Shown here in pieces: positions 7,132 through 14,631 of a stretch of DNA of 19,101 bases. Below the pieces are notes generated by a model, which ran no database searches, was not told the DNA's origin, and saw nothing but the letters and a program-made list of their open reading frames with translations. The stretch comes from an uncultured Bacilli bacterium (GTDB taxonomy: Bacteria > Bacillota_I > Bacilli_A > RF39 > UBA660): positions 1 through 19,101 of the forward strand of contig CALVUW010000005.1 of assembly GCA_944363695.1 (NCBI GenBank), given 5' to 3'. The stretch's first letter is position 1. Each line of letters begins with the position of its first letter. Made by a program: the position numbers and the translations under genes.

Positions 7132-7364
7132 AACTCAATAAACAATTTAGTAACAGCTTGATAAATGTCTTCTCGTATACTTCCTTTGAGTAGTAATAAT
7201 TTGGTATGATTTCCTCTCACGATTTCTTGATAATTTTCTTTTAAGAAATTTGTGATTACAATCGCTTCATCTTCCGTTGGAAAAATACCTTTTGTTTCTA
7301 GAAATCCCATCGTTAAATGATAATTTAAATTTACTATATTAGCGCGAATAAAACGTTCTATCAT
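7113..7364 (-). CDS. Small DUF2624-like (YqfT-like) protein
   Basis: An 83-residue soluble, helical protein without Cys or membrane segments. It has a hydrophobic N-terminal helix, a PTEDEAIVITNFLKENYQEI segment and a C-terminal IYQAVTKLFIELKNQY helix. This pattern, and its position beside nfo, recalls the DUF2624 protein YqfT that neighbours the endonuclease IV gene yqfS in Bacillus; here the gene is convergent with nfo rather than downstream of it. The minus-strand ATG at 7364 has GAGGTGA six bases upstream, and the GTG at 7373 is part of that site. TATAAT at 7390-7385 on the minus strand is a possible -10, without a good -35. Function is unknown and the family assignment is from memory, not a search. 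Confidence 0.65.
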   Translation of the reverse strand: MIERFIRANIVNLNYHLTMGFLETKGIFPTEDEAIVITNFLKENYQEIVRGNHTKLLLLKGSIREDIYQAVTKLFIELKNQYL

Positions 7365-7389
7365 GATTTTCACCTCTTTCTAAAATTAT

Positions 7390-7418
7390 ATGAAATAATA
7401 TTTTAGTTATGTGATAAA
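7390..7418 (+). promoter_or_regulatory. Weak promoter candidate for the class B PBP
   Basis: ATGAAA (7390-7395) and GATAAA (7413-7418) are 17 bases apart, with a TG at 7410-7411 in the extended -10 position. It lies in the 74-base divergent gap. The match is partial and the site is offered only because no better one is present. Confidence 0.35.
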
Positions 7419-7438
7419 CTAATAAAAAGGAGGAAAAG

Positions 7439-9511
7439 ATGAAAAAAAATCGTAAAAAACCATTAAATCGACCTAAGAAAAATTACTATGTAAGTCAAGA
7501 TACATATCGTCATCGTTTTGTTGTGATGGGTTTTGCTATATTTGTTCTTTTCCTTGTTATAGGATTGCGTTTATATCAGGTAATGTTACGTGATGAGCAG
7601 AAGTATGAAGAGCAGTTACAAAGTTTAGCAATGACTGTGGTAGAAGGAACTAGTGCGCCTCGGGGCAGAATTTTAGATCGAAATGGTAAAGTAATTGTTG
7701 ATAATAAAGCGGTTAGAACCATTACGTATCAAAAAGATAAAGAACGTTCCACAGATGAAGAAATAGAACTTGCTTATACCGTCTCTGCGCATCTTAACTT
7801 GACTTATGATCGTTTGAGTGAGAGTATGAAGCGAGAGTTTTTTGTAGCTAAGAATCCAGAAGAAATGGAAAAACGTATTAGTGAGGATGAATGGGATCAA
7901 TTAGAACAGCGAAAGTTAACTAGTGATGATATTGCTAACTTACAATTGAAGCGGGTCACAAGTGAAGAATTAGATGCTTTTAGTGAAGAAGATAGGAAAG
8001 CTGCTTATTTATATTATTTAATGAATACTGGTTATACCTATGATGAAAAAGTGATTAAAGATGAAGATGTTACACCGGAAGAATATGCTTATATTGCCGA
8101 AAATAATGCTAACTTAGCAGGTTTTAATACTAAACTAGATTGGGAACGTGTTTATCCTTATGGTGATGTTTTTAGAACCATGTTAGGTAATGTTTCTACT
8201 ATTCCTAGTGAAGAAAAAGACGTTTACTTAAAACAAGGCTATGCCTTAAATGATCGAGTAGGTGTGAGTTATTTAGAAAAACAATATGAAGAATATTTAC
8301 GGGGGAAGAAAGCTACGTATCAGGTATTAAATCGACATGAATTAGCTTTGTTAGAAGAAGGAAAACGAGGAAATGATATTGTTTTAACGATTGATATAGA
8401 TTTACAACAACAATTAGAAACAATATTAGATGAAGAAATATTAGCAACAAAGGGTCAACCTAATACGCAGTATTATAATCGTAGTTTTGCTATTATTCAG
8501 GATCCTAATACGGGTGAAATTTTAGCAATGGCAGGCCGCCAAGCCGTAGATGATGGTAATGGAGGTTATAAGATGATTGATTATACGGCTGGTATTTTAA
8601 CTTCTCCTATGACCAGTGGTTCAGTAGTAAAAGGGGCTAGTATGTTAGTCGGCTATAATACGGGTGTTATTAAACCGGGTGATTATCAAGTGGATGAATG
8701 TGTTAAAATTGCCGGCACAAAAGAAAAGTGTTCATGGCGTACTTTGGGTAGAATTAACGATATTGATGCGCTAGCTTTATCTAGTAATGTTTATCAATTT
8801 AAAATTGCCATGAAAGTGGCTGGTAGTACCTATCAATATAATGCACCTTTTGTTATTACCAATAATGCTTGGGAGATTTATCGTAATACTTTTCATGAGT
8901 TTGGATTGGGTGTAAAAACAGAAATTGATCTACCCGTAGAATCGCTAGGTTATAGTGGTAAAAACGATACACCAGGTTTATTACTGGATTTTGTGATGGG
9001 CCAATATGAGACCTATACACCGATTCAACTCTCTCAATATATTTCAACGATTGCTAACGGTGGTAAACGCATGCAGCCACACTTACTAAAAGAAGTTCAT
9101 GCTGCTAGTGAGGATGAGAGTTTGGGTGATGTAATCTATACATTTGAGCCTAATGTATTAAATACTGTTCAAACAGAAACGGCTTATTTAAATCGGGTCA
9201 AAGAAGGATTCCATGCCGTTACTACTTACAGCTATGGACTTGGAAGAGATTATATTGATGTTAGTCATGATCCAAGTGGTAAAACGGGAACTTCGCAAAG
9301 TTCTACCGATACTGATGGAGATGGTATTAATGATACAGAGACTGTTTCGACGGCTTTTATTGGTTATGCACCAACGAGTCAACCAAAAATGAGTATAACA
9401 GTAACAAGCCCTGATTCTACGATTGAAAATCCTAATAATAGTTATTCCACATTAGTTACAAGACGCATTAGTAAGCGAGCTAGTGATGCTTATTTTGCCC
9501 TTTATCCGTAA
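7439..9511 (+). CDS. Class B penicillin-binding protein (PBP2-like transpeptidase)
   Basis: A 690-residue bitopic transpeptidase that cross-links peptidoglycan outside the membrane. A basic N-terminus (MKKNRKKPLNRPKK) and one membrane helix (about 27-45) are followed by the dimerisation-domain start APRGRILDRNG (about 73-83). The catalytic motifs are complete: S395VVK, S448SN and K615TG. A helical insertion between the pedestal strands (about 100-230) and GVSYLEKQYEEYLRG are typical. No PASTA domains are present, favouring a PBP2/elongation or PBP3-like role over PBP2x. Odd points are a Cys421/Cys431 pair and a DTDGDGIND calcium-loop-like insert soon after KTG. AGGAGG seven bases before the ATG is a strong start signal. 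Division versus elongation role cannot be decided here. Confidence 0.92.
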   Translation: MKKNRKKPLNRPKKNYYVSQDTYRHRFVVMGFAIFVLFLVIGLRLYQVMLRDEQKYEEQLQSLAMTVVEGTSAPRGRILDRNGKVIVDNKAVRTITYQKDKERSTDEEIELAYTVSAHLNLTYDRLSESMKREFFVAKNPEEMEKRISEDEWDQLEQRKLTSDDIANLQLKRVTSEELDAFSEEDRKAAYLYYLMNTGYTYDEKVIKDEDVTPEEYAYIAENNANLAGFNTKLDWERVYPYGDVFRTMLGNVSTIPSEEKDVYLKQGYALNDRVGVSYLEKQYEEYLRGKKATYQVLNRHELALLEEGKRGNDIVLTIDIDLQQQLETILDEEILATKGQPNTQYYNRSFAIIQDPNTGEILAMAGRQAVDDGNGGYKMIDYTAGILTSPMTSGSVVKGASMLVGYNTGVIKPGDYQVDECVKIAGTKEKCSWRTLGRINDIDALALSSNVYQFKIAMKVAGSTYQYNAPFVITNNAWEIYRNTFHEFGLGVKTEIDLPVESLGYSGKNDTPGLLLDFVMGQYETYTPIQLSQYISTIANGGKRMQPHLLKEVHAASEDESLGDVIYTFEPNVLNTVQTETAYLNRVKEGFHAVTTYSYGLGRDYIDVSHDPSGKTGTSQSSTDTDGDGINDTETVSTAFIGYAPTSQPKMSITVTSPDSTIENPNNSYSTLVTRRISKRASDAYFALYP

Positions 9512-9517
9512 ATCTTT

Positions 9518-9546
9518 TTGACAAATGAATACAAATTCGATATAAT
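9518..9546 (+). promoter_or_regulatory. Perfect consensus sigma-A promoter for the 921-residue gene
   Basis: TTGACA (9518-9523) and TATAAT (9541-9546) both match the consensus fully, with a 17-base spacer. The transcript would begin near 9553, three bases before AAGGAGG. It is the best promoter in the window. Confidence 0.9.
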
Positions 9547-9569
9547 GAAGCAGCTAAGGAGGTTCGACT

Positions 9570-12335
9570 GTGGTATCATTGAAAGAAGAGATTTTGCAGG
9601 ATATTGCAATGCAAGATAGAAAAAAACTACAACAATTAGTCTATCAGTATAGAAATAATTGGCAAGCGATAATAGAAGAAGAGCAGTGGCCATTATTAGA
9701 AAAAGATACTTTAACCTTAAAAGAAATCAACACACTTCTAACAGGAGAAGCGGCAATTACTTTATCAAATGAAGATATCTGGCTTCGAACTTTAGCTTTT
9801 TTCTACCAGAAAAATCATGCGTTATTGCCTTATTTGTCTATCTCAGAAGAAGCAAAGGAACAAGTTAAAATAACGCCTACATTATCGTTAGAACAAATAG
9901 ATGATGCGCTTTATTATCAGATTTTATATTATTTAGTAAATCAGGATGACAAAATTAGTACTAGTACCAATCAACTGCTAGCCTTACTATCTTTACCTTC
10001 TTTGTTGATACCATCCTTTTCGTTAGAAACCTATACAAAGATGATACAAGAGTTGGATGAATTAGATAATTTAATCATAGATCCCACTTATGAAACGAAC
10101 TTATCTCATTTTTTGGAAGCTACGCATTTACATCAGTTAAGACATCAAGCATCTAAACCATTAATAGAGAAAGTGCAAACATTAGAAAAATTATATGCCT
10201 TAAAGCAGCAAGCACCGAAACTTCTTACTCATGATTTTGAATTAATGGCCCGTTTTTGTACAATGAAAGCTAATAACACTTATGGTCAGTATCAACAATT
10301 ATTAAGGGTTCTTGATGAGCAAGAGACTTTATCTGAGTCTTTTTTACTGGCCTTATCTGCTTTGTCTCCTTCCTTACAATCGTTATTACCACATCCCTAT
10401 TTAAATAGCCTACATTCTATAGAGGACATCATCTCTTTTATAAATCAGGTAGAAAAGACAGATTATCAGTTTACCATTTCTCAAGTTCTATCATTGTTAT
10501 CGAATGTAATATCTTTAGATACTAGTAAAGATATAGATGGTTTATATCAAAGCTATCGGCAAGAAAATTTTGTTTTTTCGATGACTGATTTTGCTGCTTA
10601 TATCCGCCAAGAATCTGTTAGCGATCCGCTTCTTTGTCACTTTCAGTCAGAAGATTTTTACCGTTTTCATAAACCAATGACGAAAATGACTAGTGAGCAG
10701 TCTTTTTTATGGCAAGTTATTGCCCCTTATCAAAATGCCTTGGCAACTACAGAGTTTGCTAAAACACAATTACAACCGCTTCAAAAACAAGAACAACAAT
10801 ATTGGGAAAAACAAATGACGATCTATAACCAACAAGTCTTTGATCAGTACTATCCCTTATTAGAGAAGATGAAATTGACCACAGATTACACACTATCTTA
10901 TTTTTTAAAGCAATTTGTCGAACCGAAAGATTATGATAAAGTATTGGCATTATGTCAATGGCAAAGAAGAAAGGAGGCTGATTACTTTATGAGTTCGATT
11001 GATCAAAAAGATATTAAACAGAAAAATAAAGATCGCTTAATCAGAGAAACTGTTGCTTATTTAAATGGAGTACCACTTCAAACTTTAAGGTTACCAGAAA
11101 TAATGAATTACTGGCGAAACTTAAAGGATCCATCTAAAAAGGGACCAGCCGCTTATCCAATTAGCAAATCTCATTTTGTTAGCTTGACTCGTCGCATAGA
11201 GAAAGAACGCTTAGAAACAATAATGTTGCCTCAATTAGAAAAACTCGCCTCTTTATTAGAGCAACGTCAGCCGTTATTAACTTATATTCAGCAACAGGAA
11301 TATTCTGTTTTGCAAGTGTATGATATGTTAGAAATTGCTGAAGAACAATCCCCAATACCAGAAGAAATGCTAACGGCTATCTCTCAGCAATTGATGTTAG
11401 AGGATAAAGAAGATAGAAAACAAAAAGCGTTAGAAAATGCTCAACAAGAAAGAATGGAAACCAAAAAGTTGGCTCTGGCTTTATTAAAAGAATTTTTAGC
11501 TAGCGATGCTAGTAGTTTATGTGAGTTTTATGCGCAAATTTTACAAGAAAAACAAATTCCAGAATTAAAACAGCGTGAATTACTATCTTTAGCTGCTCAT
11601 TTAGATCCAACTTTAGAACAGGCTTATGAGAAAAAGCGATTGTCTTTCAAAGAAAAACAAATGCAACTTCGTAGTGAAAAGGCAAGAAGAAATAGAGAAG
11701 CAAATCCTAAATTAGCTGATGATAAGGTTTTTGTTTTTTTACGTAAACTCTTTGAACCAGAACAAGATGATGTTGCTTTAGAACGTTTTTGTTATACTTA
11801 TCAATTAGATATAGAACAAGTTTTGCAATGTAAAACATTATTTCAAGAAGTTAGAACACCAAAAGAATTAGTAGCATTGAAAGAAAAATGCCAACCGTTA
11901 GTACAAGCAATGAATGCAGCGGCTTATGTTGTCGCTAAACGAATGGTCACTTGTCATAAAAATCAGCAATATTATGGTTTAATAGGGCATTATGAACGTT
12001 TTGGCTATTCACCTTCCATTATTGGACAATTAGCAACCCATTTAGGATCACGTAATGGTCAACTCATTGAAAAATATATGCACTTGCATAAAGATAGTTT
12101 TCAGTATATTTCTTATCAACAAGCTCAGAAATTGCAAAGCTATGGTATTTCCAATAAATTACGCGTGAATAAAGAGATAATCTCTTATGATAAACAGCAA
12201 TTGGCGAACGCCATAGAAACATTGACAGAAGCACATGTTCCCCTACAAAAGGGTACACTATATGAAGTACTACGAGATCCGGATCAGAAAATTGAAGTTC
12301 CTAAAAAGTTAATTTTAACTTGTGAAACGAAATAG
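9570..12335 (+). CDS. Large all-helical cytoplasmic protein of unknown function
   Basis: A 921-residue protein from a GTG start preceded by AAGGAGG seven bases upstream. I do not recognise a family. It has no signal peptide or membrane helix, is rich in Leu, Gln, Lys and Glu, and reads as helical throughout. Charged coiled-coil-like stretches occur at about 610-640 (ISQQLMLEDKEDRKQKALE) and 690-715 (KKRLSFKEKQMQLR, then KARRNREAN). Similar segments recur: FLKQFVEPKDYDKVLALC near 445, LLKEFLASDASSLCEFY near 638 and FLRKLFEPEQDDVALERFC near 722, suggesting degenerate helical repeats. The last 150 residues (QQYYGLIGHYERFGYSPSII onward) look like a distinct, more globular domain. No P-loop or nuclease motif was found. 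Codon use matches its neighbours, so recent transfer is not indicated. Neighbours (PBP upstream, HAM1 downstream) do not reveal a role. Confidence 0.85.
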   Translation: MVSLKEEILQDIAMQDRKKLQQLVYQYRNNWQAIIEEEQWPLLEKDTLTLKEINTLLTGEAAITLSNEDIWLRTLAFFYQKNHALLPYLSISEEAKEQVKITPTLSLEQIDDALYYQILYYLVNQDDKISTSTNQLLALLSLPSLLIPSFSLETYTKMIQELDELDNLIIDPTYETNLSHFLEATHLHQLRHQASKPLIEKVQTLEKLYALKQQAPKLLTHDFELMARFCTMKANNTYGQYQQLLRVLDEQETLSESFLLALSALSPSLQSLLPHPYLNSLHSIEDIISFINQVEKTDYQFTISQVLSLLSNVISLDTSKDIDGLYQSYRQENFVFSMTDFAAYIRQESVSDPLLCHFQSEDFYRFHKPMTKMTSEQSFLWQVIAPYQNALATTEFAKTQLQPLQKQEQQYWEKQMTIYNQQVFDQYYPLLEKMKLTTDYTLSYFLKQFVEPKDYDKVLALCQWQRRKEADYFMSSIDQKDIKQKNKDRLIRETVAYLNGVPLQTLRLPEIMNYWRNLKDPSKKGPAAYPISKSHFVSLTRRIEKERLETIMLPQLEKLASLLEQRQPLLTYIQQQEYSVLQVYDMLEIAEEQSPIPEEMLTAISQQLMLEDKEDRKQKALENAQQERMETKKLALALLKEFLASDASSLCEFYAQILQEKQIPELKQRELLSLAAHLDPTLEQAYEKKRLSFKEKQMQLRSEKARRNREANPKLADDKVFVFLRKLFEPEQDDVALERFCYTYQLDIEQVLQCKTLFQEVRTPKELVALKEKCQPLVQAMNAAAYVVAKRMVTCHKNQQYYGLIGHYERFGYSPSIIGQLATHLGSRNGQLIEKYMHLHKDSFQYISYQQAQKLQSYGISNKLRVNKEIISYDKQQLANAIETLTEAHVPLQKGTLYEVLRDPDQKIEVPKKLILTCETK

Positions 12336-12348
12336 AAGTCATTATAAT
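12320..12348 (+). promoter_or_regulatory. Sigma-A-type promoter for the HAM1-like gene
   Basis: TTGTGA (12320-12325) and consensus TATAAT (12343-12348) are 17 bases apart, overlapping the last codons of the previous gene. The transcript would start near 12355, about 23 bases before the GTG start. Confidence 0.7.
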
Positions 12349-12377
12349 AGAAAAATAGAAACAGTGGTGATGAAAAA

Positions 12378-13001
12378 GTGGATGCAGAAAATGAACCATT
12401 ATTATTTGTATCTGCCAATAAGAATAAATTACAATACGCTAATAAATTATTACACAATTTAGCAGTTGACGTAAAATGTGTTGAATTTAAATTATATGAT
12501 GCACTTTATATCAACGATATTTTCCTAGTTGCTGCTTTTAAGGCTACTGAGGCCTATGATAGAAGTCGCAAACCTTGTATTGTCATGGATACTGGTTTTT
12601 ATATAAATAATTATCCTGGTGAGAGAGAGTTTCCTGGATCATTGATCAATGAAAACTTACTAACTCCCTTAGGAGTTGATGGTCTTTTAGAAAAGATGAA
12701 GGATGTTAACGATCGAAGCTGTTATTTTAAGGAATGCTTAGTATATTATGATGGCTCTCATTTACAAACGTTTTATGGTTATCGCTTTGGCAATTTGTTA
12801 ACAGAAAAAAGGGGATCATCAACAGTTGAAGCTTGGTCAGAACTATGGAGTGTATTCCAACCTAAACATAGTGATAAGACTTTGGCAGAAATGACAGAAG
12901 AAGAACGCCATGACAAAAAAGACGGTCATACGGAGGCTTTAGAAGAATTTGCCGTTTGGTATCGTCAAAAAAATCCGCAGAAAGTTTTAAAAAAGCAGTA
13001 G
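12378..13001 (+). CDS. HAM1/RdgB-like non-canonical purine NTP pyrophosphatase
   Basis: A 207-residue ITPase-family protein predicted to hydrolyse dITP/XTP-type nucleotides to monophosphates and so clean the nucleotide pool. The substrate loop VSANKNKLQ lies at 11-19. The catalytic Asp segment appears as MDTGFYI (70-76) where classical RdgB has a DDSGL form, and FPGSLI (85-90) replaces the usual APG.YSAR. YFKECLVYYDG matches the central strand and SDKTLAEMTEEER (165-177) is the clearest family hallmark. The GTG start has GGTGAT upstream; no in-frame ATG is near. The altered loops show a divergent branch, so substrate choice may differ from RdgB. The gene has its own promoter, and no clear terminator follows it. 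Confidence 0.82.
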   Translation: MDAENEPLLFVSANKNKLQYANKLLHNLAVDVKCVEFKLYDALYINDIFLVAAFKATEAYDRSRKPCIVMDTGFYINNYPGEREFPGSLINENLLTPLGVDGLLEKMKDVNDRSCYFKECLVYYDGSHLQTFYGYRFGNLLTEKRGSSTVEAWSELWSVFQPKHSDKTLAEMTEEERHDKKDGHTEALEEFAVWYRQKNPQKVLKKQ

Positions 13002-13019
13002 TCTCCATTTATCTTAAGT

Positions 13020-13048
13020 TTGACGCTAGAAACGAGCAAACTTATATA
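13020..13048 (+). promoter_or_regulatory. Promoter-like pair in the intergenic gap (first)
   Basis: TTGACG (13020-13025) and TATATA (13043-13048) are separated by 17 bases. No gene follows on the plus strand until 13792, so if active it would make a non-coding transcript. Confidence 0.4.
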
Positions 13049-13196
13049 AAACAAGAGTTTACTTGCTTTTTGTTTGTTGTATATCAGTATTTTTTATGCA
13101 AAATAAAATTTATTTTATTTCTTATGTTCATTGTTTAATTTATTAAGTCCTTTATATTTCAATGCATTTGATACACAACAGAAAAACAAATATATT

Positions 13197-13224
13197 TTGA
13201 CGACTTATTTTGTTGATATATAAA
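13197..13224 (+). promoter_or_regulatory. Promoter-like pair in the intergenic gap (second)
   Basis: TTGACG (13197-13202) and TATAAA (13219-13224) are separated by 16 bases. Transcription from here would begin near 13231 and could end at the T run at 13328-13333, giving an RNA of about 100 bases. Confidence 0.4.
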
Positions 13225-13295
13225 CAAAAAATAACTATTAAGCTATGAGTTAACTGTCAAACTTCGGAGTGTTAGTAGTGTAACAGTTGTTTCGT

Positions 13296-13333
13296 AAAAA
13301 AGCTTCCTCTTAGGGAAACACTTAATCTTTTTT
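13296..13333 (-). terminator. Terminator of the TIGR04086-like gene, possibly bidirectional
   Basis: On the minus strand GTTTCC and GGAAGC (plus 13319-13314 and 13307-13302) form a 6-bp stem with one wobble and a 6-base loop, followed by TTTTTT. On the plus strand, AAAAAAG (13296-13302) and CTTTTTT (13327-13333) can pair outside the same hairpin, so it may also stop plus-strand transcripts from the gap. Confidence 0.65.
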
Positions 13334-13687
13334 ACGATTGATACCAATCATGCCGCCAACTGCGGAAATTAATAATAAAATAATATAGTAAATCATCATG
13401 CGAAGAGAAAAGTCACCACCATTGACGAGGCTGGATAAGGTTAAAAATAGTAATATGACGATACCACCTATTTTTAGTCCTTCTAACCAGCCTTTTTTTT
13501 CGGCTTGTTTACCAAATAAAATGGTGCTGATCAGAAGGGTTAGACTAGGGATGATAAATTTAAAGATATTATAGATCGTGTTGGAGAAAATATCAAAATA
13601 ATAAAATAAAGTAATTAAAAAAACCATGATTAGGGTACTGATTAAAAATATACCTAGTGTTTGTATTAATTTTTTTATATAGAACAT
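13322..13687 (-). CDS. TIGR04086-like (YrzE-like) four-helix membrane protein
   Basis: A 121-residue integral membrane protein with four hydrophobic helices (about 8-28, 40-60, 72-88 and 96-114). The loop GKQAEKKGWLEGLKIGG and the ending ISAVGGMIGINRKK agree with the TIGR04086 family of Firmicutes, whose function is unknown. The minus-strand ATG at 13687 has AGGTGA five bases upstream; the GTG at 13696 belongs to that site. The gene diverges from the U32 pair and has its own terminator, so it is monocistronic. No convincing promoter was identified. The family call is from pattern memory. Confidence 0.75.
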   Translation of the reverse strand: MFYIKKLIQTLGIFLISTLIMVFLITLFYYFDIFSNTIYNIFKFIIPSLTLLISTILFGKQAEKKGWLEGLKIGGIVILLFLTLSSLVNGGDFSLRMMIYYIILLLISAVGGMIGINRKKD

Positions 13688-13753
13688 TTGCTTCACCTGC
13701 TATAATCTATGTGATTGATTTGGACATTATTACTATCCTTTTTAGTTAATTTG

Positions 13754-13762
13754 TGTTAGAAT
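13754..13762 (+). promoter_or_regulatory. Extended -10 promoter candidate for the U32 operon
   Basis: TGTTAGAAT at 13754-13762 fits the extended -10 form TGnTATAAT with one mismatch. The -35 region is poor. Transcription would start near 13769, just before AAAGGAG. Confidence 0.45.
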
Positions 13763-13791
13763 AACGATGAAGAAAGGAGCGATTGTAGTAT

Positions 13792-14631
13792 ATGCAGTTA
13801 TTAGGCGTAGTAACAGATGAACAATATGAACGTTATTTAGCAGCTGGTCTAACAGGTTTTTTATTTCCTTTAGCTGATTTTTCGTGTGATTATGTAAAAA
13901 CTTATACACTATCACAGATAAAGGCATTTCGGGTAAACTTTCCAACCGCCCATTGTTTTGTTGTTATGAATAAAATGCTATTTCAAGCTGATTTATCGTC
14001 GCTACTTTCAACACTTAAATCTTTAGAAGAAATGAATGTTACAGGTATTTTATTTTATGATACTGCTATCTTATACACAGTAAAAAAAGAACAACTTAAA
14101 CTTCCGTTATATCTTTATCAAACTCATTTTGTTACCAATACAAAAACGGTGCAAACATATCATAGTTTAGGAGTAACGGGGGCTTATATATCAAATGAAA
14201 TAACCTTAGATGAAATAAAAGCGATAGCTAATCAAACAAATGCGTCTCTTATGATGTTATTAGTTGGTTATCCGGTAGTTGCAATGTCAAGACGACATTT
14301 ATTAACAAATTATCAAAAAATGCTAGGATCAACTTATCAGAATGCACTAACAGTGGAAGAGCCTTTTTCTAAACAGAAATATCGATTATATGAAAGTAAA
14401 GAAGGAACTACGTTTCGTTATGGGAAACGTCTTAATAATAGTATAGCTTATAAGCAGTTAGAAAATAAAATTGCTTATGGTATTTTAGAACAAGCTGATT
14501 TTACATCAGAAATGTATGAAGCGTTAATTCGAGCTTATCATACATTTGATCAAAAGAAAATAGATGCGATAGCTGGTCATAATCGTGGCTTTTTATATCG
14601 TAAAACGATTTATCGGGTGAAGAAAAAATGA
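13792..14631 (+). CDS. U32-family protein, short Cys-poor paralog (YrrN/TrhP1-like)
   Basis: A 279-residue TIM-barrel-like protein resembling the first member of the Bacillus yrrN-yrrO pair. Visible family features are the N-terminal repeating strands (GLTGFLFPLADF, then MNKMLFQADLSSL at about 64-76) and the C-terminal RGFLYRKTIYRVKKK. It lacks the Cys cluster of its partner, so it is probably a structural half of a complex that forms 5-hydroxyuridine at tRNA wobble U34; that role is established for TrhP homologs and inferred here. AAAGGAG lies 12 bases before the ATG, unusually far, and an in-frame TAG at 13786 excludes any earlier start. The stop overlaps the next ATG by 4 bases (ATGA), indicating translational coupling. 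Confidence 0.78.
   Translation: MQLLGVVTDEQYERYLAAGLTGFLFPLADFSCDYVKTYTLSQIKAFRVNFPTAHCFVVMNKMLFQADLSSLLSTLKSLEEMNVTGILFYDTAILYTVKKEQLKLPLYLYQTHFVTNTKTVQTYHSLGVTGAYISNEITLDEIKAIANQTNASLMMLLVGYPVVAMSRRHLLTNYQKMLGSTYQNALTVEEPFSKQKYRLYESKEGTTFRYGKRLNNSIAYKQLENKIAYGILEQADFTSEMYEALIRAYHTFDQKKIDAIAGHNRGFLYRKTIYRVKKK

Larger units (their letters stand above)
13002..13321. other. AT-rich intergenic gap with promoter-like sites, no credible gene
   Basis: About 320 bases separate the HAM1-like gene from the converging TIGR04086-like gene. No open frame has both a ribosome-binding site and a family-like product. An imperfect hairpin with T tract (GCAAACT near 13036, AGTTTACTTGCTTTTT near 13056) may terminate the HAM1 transcript. 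Two promoter-like pairs and a bidirectional terminator-like hairpin are listed separately; the stretch at 13250-13290 can fold through AACTGT (13252) and ACAGTT (13283), with a small inner hairpin around ACTTCGGAGT. A small RNA is possible but unproven. Confidence 0.5.

Noticed and set aside
12956..13138. 60-residue open frame overlapping the end of the HAM1-like gene
   Set aside because: It has no ribosome-binding site, begins inside a well-supported gene in another frame, and its hydrophobic tail simply reflects AT-rich intergenic sequence.
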